Source: Sphingomonas sp. (GTDB taxonomy: Bacteria; Pseudomonadota; Alphaproteobacteria; Sphingomonadales; Sphingomonadaceae). From it: DNA of 7,495 nt. The stretch is from assembly GCA_013812805.1 (NCBI GenBank), contig JACCSV010000123.1, positions 1-7,495 of the forward strand. Reading direction: 5' to 3'. Shown here piece by piece: positions 5,061 through 7,495 of the stretch. The number at the start of each line of letters is the position of its first letter. Positions within the stretch are counted from its first letter, which is position 1. A model generated the notes under the pieces. That model saw nothing but the letters and a program-made list of their open reading frames with translations, made no database searches and was not told the origin of the DNA. Made by a program: the position numbers and the translations under genes.

Positions 5061-5089
5061 CATATAGGCTGGCGATCTTGAAGGTTCCA
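5061..5089 (-). promoter_or_regulatory. Possible promoter of the OMP gene
   Basis: On the minus strand TATATG (5066-5061) is a reasonable -10 box, with TGGAAC (5089-5084) 17 bp upstream. The overlapping GGAACCTT (5088-5081) also resembles an ECF sigma factor -35 element, which would suit an envelope gene, but no typical ECF -10 follows. A GAGTC site (5057-5061) abuts the -10. Confidence 0.3.
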
Positions 5090-5093
5090 TGAC

Positions 5094-5111
5094 CCGAATC
5101 GATTCGGAATC
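5094..5111. promoter_or_regulatory. Cluster of three GANTC (CcrM-type) sites in a palindrome
   Basis: GAATC (5096-5100), GATTC (5101-5105) and GAATC (5107-5111) follow one another. The first two form the perfect 14-bp palindrome CCGAATCGATTCGG (5094-5107). GANTC is the target of the alphaproteobacterial cell-cycle methylase CcrM, and methylation there can control promoters through GcrA. The cluster lies between the divergent OMP and leuS genes; a fourth site (GAGTC, 5057-5061) is 35 bp away. The function is inferred. Confidence 0.45.
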
Positions 5112-5117
5112 GAGCTG

Positions 5118-5129
5118 TTGCACTTGCAC
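5118..5129. repeat. Tandem TTGCAC hexamer pair
   Basis: TTGCAC occurs twice head-to-tail between the GANTC cluster and the leuS promoter. It could be a protein-binding site or chance. Nothing further supports a role. Confidence 0.2.
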
Positions 5130-5156
5130 AACAAATTTTGGCGCCCTGGACCCCGC

Positions 5157-5184
5157 TTGCGGCAAGCTGGGCAGCATCTATAAC
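5157..5184 (+). promoter_or_regulatory. leuS promoter (sigma-70 type)
   Basis: TTGCGG (5157-5162), a 16-bp spacer and TATAAC (5179-5184) match the consensus at 3 of 6 and 5 of 6 positions. The expected transcript start near 5191 leaves a leader of about 44 nt before ATG 5235. No peptide or T-box-like leader is visible in so short a space. Confidence 0.5.
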
Positions 5185-5221
5185 GCCGCCCGAGCCGCCA
5201 GCCGGTGGCCGGAATTAGACC

Positions 5222-5226
5222 GGAGG
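5222..5226 (+). promoter_or_regulatory. leuS ribosome binding site
   Basis: GGAGG lies 8 nt before ATG 5235, a consensus-strength site that fixes the leuS start. Confidence 0.85.
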
Positions 5227-5234
5227 CGACTTTC

Positions 5235-7495
5235 ATGACGGGCCGCTTCGATCCGGCGGTTGCCGATGTCCGCTGGCAAAAGCGCTGGGACGACGAGCGC
5301 TGCTTCATCGCCGATTCGGCGAGCGCCAAGCCGAAAAGCTACGTGCTGGAGATGTTCCCCTATCCATCTGGGCGGATCCACATGGGCCATGTCCGCAACT
5401 ACACGATGGGCGACGTGCTTGCCCGCTACCGCCGGATGCAGGGCTTCGAGGTGCTCCATCCGATGGGCTGGGACGCCTTCGGGATGCCGGCGGAGAATGC
5501 GGCGATGGAGCGCGGCGTGCATCCGGAAGGCTGGACCCGGTCCAACATCGCGGCGATGCGCGATCAGTTGAAGCGGCTCGGCTTCGCGCTCGACTGGAGC
5601 CGCGAGCTCGCCACCTGCGACCCTGAATATTACGGGCATGAGCAGGCGCTGTTCCTCGACCTTTACGAAGCCGGCCTGGTCTATCGCAAGGAAAGCGAGG
5701 TCAACTGGGACCCGGTCGACATGACCGTGCTCGCCAACGAGCAGGTGATCGACGGCCGCGGCTGGCGGTCGGGCGCCTTGGTCGAGCGGCGCAAGCTCGC
5801 CCAATGGTTCCTGAAGATCACCGATTTCGCCGAGGAACTGGTCGACGGGCTGAAGACGCTCGACCAATGGCCCGACAAGGTGCGGCTGATGCAGGAGAAC
5901 TGGATCGGCCGCAGTCGCGGGCTGCAGTTCCGGTTCGGGCTTGCCGACGCGGTTGGGGGCATCGATTCGGTCGAGGTCTTCACCACCCGCCCGGACACCA
6001 TTTTCGGCGCCAGCTTCGTCGCCATCGCGGCAAGCCATCCGTTGGCCGAAGCGCTGGCCCGCGACGACGAGCAGGCGCGAGCGTTCATCGCCGAATGCCG
6101 CGCCGGTGGCACCAGCGCCGCGGAGATCGAGTCCCAGGAGAAGCGCGGGTATCGCACCAGCGCGGAGGCCGTTCACCCGCTCGAGCCCGAGTGGGGGCTG
6201 CCGGTGTACATCGCCAATTTCGTGCTGATGGAATACGGAACCGGAGCAATCTTCGGCGTTCCGGCCCATGATCAGCGAGACTTAGAATTTGCGACGCAAT
6301 ATCAGTTGGCGATCCAGCGAGTCGTCGCAGCTGAGGTTGCGCAGGCGTCGGAACCGGTAGGAGAGGAAGCCGACAACTCGCCCGGAATCGCCGTGAATTC
6401 GCGGTTCCTCGATGGGCTCCCGACCAAAGAGGCCTCCGCGGAGGTCATCCGCCGCGCCGAAGCGGACGGGTGGGGCAAGGGCACGACGGCGTATCGCCTG
6501 CGCGACTGGGGTGTCTCCCGCCAGCGGTACTGGGGCACGCCGATTCCGATCATCCACTGCGAGGCGTGCGGCGCGGTCCCGGTGCCGCGCGACCAACTGC
6601 CGGTGGTGCTTCCGGCCGACGTCAGCTTCGACCTCCCCGGCAATCCGTTGGACCGCAACGACGCGTGGCGCCTGGTTACCTGCCCCGGCTGCGGCGGCGA
6701 CGCGCGGCGCGAGACCGACACCTTCGACACCTTCATCAACTCGAGCTGGTATTTCATCCGCTTCGCCAGCGCGCCGGCCGACCGACCGTTCGACCGCAGC
6801 GAAGCCGAGGCCTGGCTTCCGGTCGGCCAGTATATCGGCGGCGTCGAGCATGCGATCCTGCACCTTCTCTATGCGCGCTTCTGGACCCGGGCGCTCGAGC
6901 GGATCGGACGCCTTGACGTCGCCGAGCCGTTCAAGGGCCTGTTCACGCAAGGGATGGTCACCCACGAGACCTACCGCGCCGGCGACGGCAGCTGGCTCAG
7001 CCCCGACGAAGTGCGGCGCGAGGGAGACGATTGGGTGCATGTCGAGGGCGGCCGCCCGGTCGAGGCCGGCCGGGTCGAGAAAATGTCCAAGTCCAAGCGC
7101 AACACCATCGACCCGGAGCCGATCGTCGACAAGTACGGCGCCGACGCGGTGCGCTGGTTCATGCTGTCCGACAGCCCGCCCGAGCGCGACCTCGAATGGT
7201 CGATCGGCGGGATCGAAGGGGCGGCGCGGTTCGTCCAGCGCGTCTGGCGGCTGGCGTCGGCCGACTCCGCGAGCGAAGCTGAAGACGACTCGCTCAACCG
7301 CAAGCTGCACCGCACCATCGCGGCCGCAGGCGAAGCGATCGAGGGCCTGCAGTTCAACAAGGCGGTGGCACAGCTGTACGAGCTGGTCTCGGCGATCGAA
7401 AAAGCCAGGCCGTCCGCGACGCGAAGCGAGGCTGTTCGCACTCTCGTCCGCTTGATCGCGCCGATGGCGCCGCACCTGGCCGAGGAGTGCTGGGA
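5235..7495 (+). CDS. leuS: Leucyl-tRNA synthetase (3' end outside window)
   Basis: LeuS charges tRNA-Leu with leucine in the cytoplasm. The window holds 753 codons; E. coli LeuS has 860, so roughly the last 100 (the rest of the anticodon-binding and C-terminal domains) are missing. Class I signatures are intact: HMGH at 49-52 (within YPSGRIHMGH), HPMGWDAFGMPAENAA, and KMSKS at 616-620. The CP1 editing domain has its threonine-rich TTRPDT (250-255) and GVPAHDQRD with the conserved editing Asp (D346), so post-transfer proofreading looks competent. A zinc-type insertion shows CEAC (442-445) and CPGC (483-486). Then come FINSSWYFIRF and YIGGVEHAILHLLYARF of the catalytic core. The anticodon-binding helical bundle begins after about residue 670. 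Codons about 345-390 use rarer codons (TTA, GTA, CGA) than the rest. The frame is uninterrupted from ATG 5235. Confidence 0.98.
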   Translation, partial: MTGRFDPAVADVRWQKRWDDERCFIADSASAKPKSYVLEMFPYPSGRIHMGHVRNYTMGDVLARYRRMQGFEVLHPMGWDAFGMPAENAAMERGVHPEGWTRSNIAAMRDQLKRLGFALDWSRELATCDPEYYGHEQALFLDLYEAGLVYRKESEVNWDPVDMTVLANEQVIDGRGWRSGALVERRKLAQWFLKITDFAEELVDGLKTLDQWPDKVRLMQENWIGRSRGLQFRFGLADAVGGIDSVEVFTTRPDTIFGASFVAIAASHPLAEALARDDEQARAFIAECRAGGTSAAEIESQEKRGYRTSAEAVHPLEPEWGLPVYIANFVLMEYGTGAIFGVPAHDQRDLEFATQYQLAIQRVVAAEVAQASEPVGEEADNSPGIAVNSRFLDGLPTKEASAEVIRRAEADGWGKGTTAYRLRDWGVSRQRYWGTPIPIIHCEACGAVPVPRDQLPVVLPADVSFDLPGNPLDRNDAWRLVTCPGCGGDARRETDTFDTFINSSWYFIRFASAPADRPFDRSEAEAWLPVGQYIGGVEHAILHLLYARFWTRALERIGRLDVAEPFKGLFTQGMVTHETYRAGDGSWLSPDEVRREGDDWVHVEGGRPVEAGRVEKMSKSKRNTIDPEPIVDKYGADAVRWFMLSDSPPERDLEWSIGGIEGAARFVQRVWRLASADSASEAEDDSLNRKLHRTIAAAGEAIEGLQFNKAVAQLYELVSAIEKARPSATRSEAVRTLVRLIAPMAPHLAEECW

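Noticed and set aside
5060..5234. Possible leader peptide or T-box controlling leuS
   Set aside because: The expected leader is about 44 nt with no leucine-codon run, no T-box motif and no terminator.
6412..7455. 347-codon plus-strand frame shifted within leuS
   Set aside because: Ser/Arg/Pro-rich shadow of the real frame. KMSKS and the zinc cysteines read correctly only in the leuS frame, so it is not a frameshift.
5178..7475. Two long minus-strand frames (363 and 397 codons) covering leuS
   Set aside because: They mirror the third-position GC bias of leuS, whose motifs are unambiguous. The antisense products are Arg/Asp/Val-rich without domains.
1..7495. Mobile elements, CRISPR, phage, toxin-antitoxin or defence systems
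   Set aside because: No transposase or integrase motifs, no spaced repeats and no small gene pairs were seen. Apart from the thiE-like and outer-membrane genes, all genes are clear housekeeping families.

Overview
The window is high-GC DNA with strong codon-position bias and tightly packed housekeeping genes. Gene content and order (ftsK end, lolA, xthA, ribA, then yggS facing away from a thiE-like gene, an outer-membrane protein gene, and leuS) suggest an alphaproteobacterium, most likely Sphingomonadales (Sphingomonas-like). That placement is inference from family features and synteny, not from a database search. No mobile element, CRISPR array, tRNA or rRNA gene was found.

Layout. 1-248: 3' end of ftsK. 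345-965: lolA, behind a leader with a 10-bp inverted repeat that would pair across its start codon. 966-1224: a 259-bp intergenic stretch with a 7+4+7 direct repeat, several hairpins and a strong intrinsic terminator, possibly a small RNA gene. 1225-2019: xthA (GTG start), joined by a 4-base TTGA overlap to 2016-3059: ribA (TTG start). ribA ends in a 4-base tail-to-tail overlap with 3056-3715 (minus): yggS. The 5' ends of yggS and the thiE-like gene (3735-4289, plus) lie only 19 bp apart. 4328-5035 (minus) encodes a secreted, probable beta-barrel outer-membrane protein. It diverges from leuS (5235 to the window end, about 100 codons missing) across a 199-bp regulatory region with three GANTC sites in 16 bp, a fourth 35 bp away, and a good sigma-70-type promoter for leuS.

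Roles. FtsK acts in chromosome segregation and division, LolA in lipoprotein transport to the outer membrane, XthA in base-excision repair and RibA in the first step of riboflavin synthesis. YggS acts in pyridoxal-phosphate homeostasis and LeuS in leucyl-tRNA charging. The genes share no single pathway.

No clearly novel multi-gene system is visible. The points most worth a second look are the structured RNA candidate before xthA, the ThiE-like protein that lacks most ThiE active-site residues, the GANTC cluster, the 19-bp divergent junction, and the roughly 150-residue extension on RibA.
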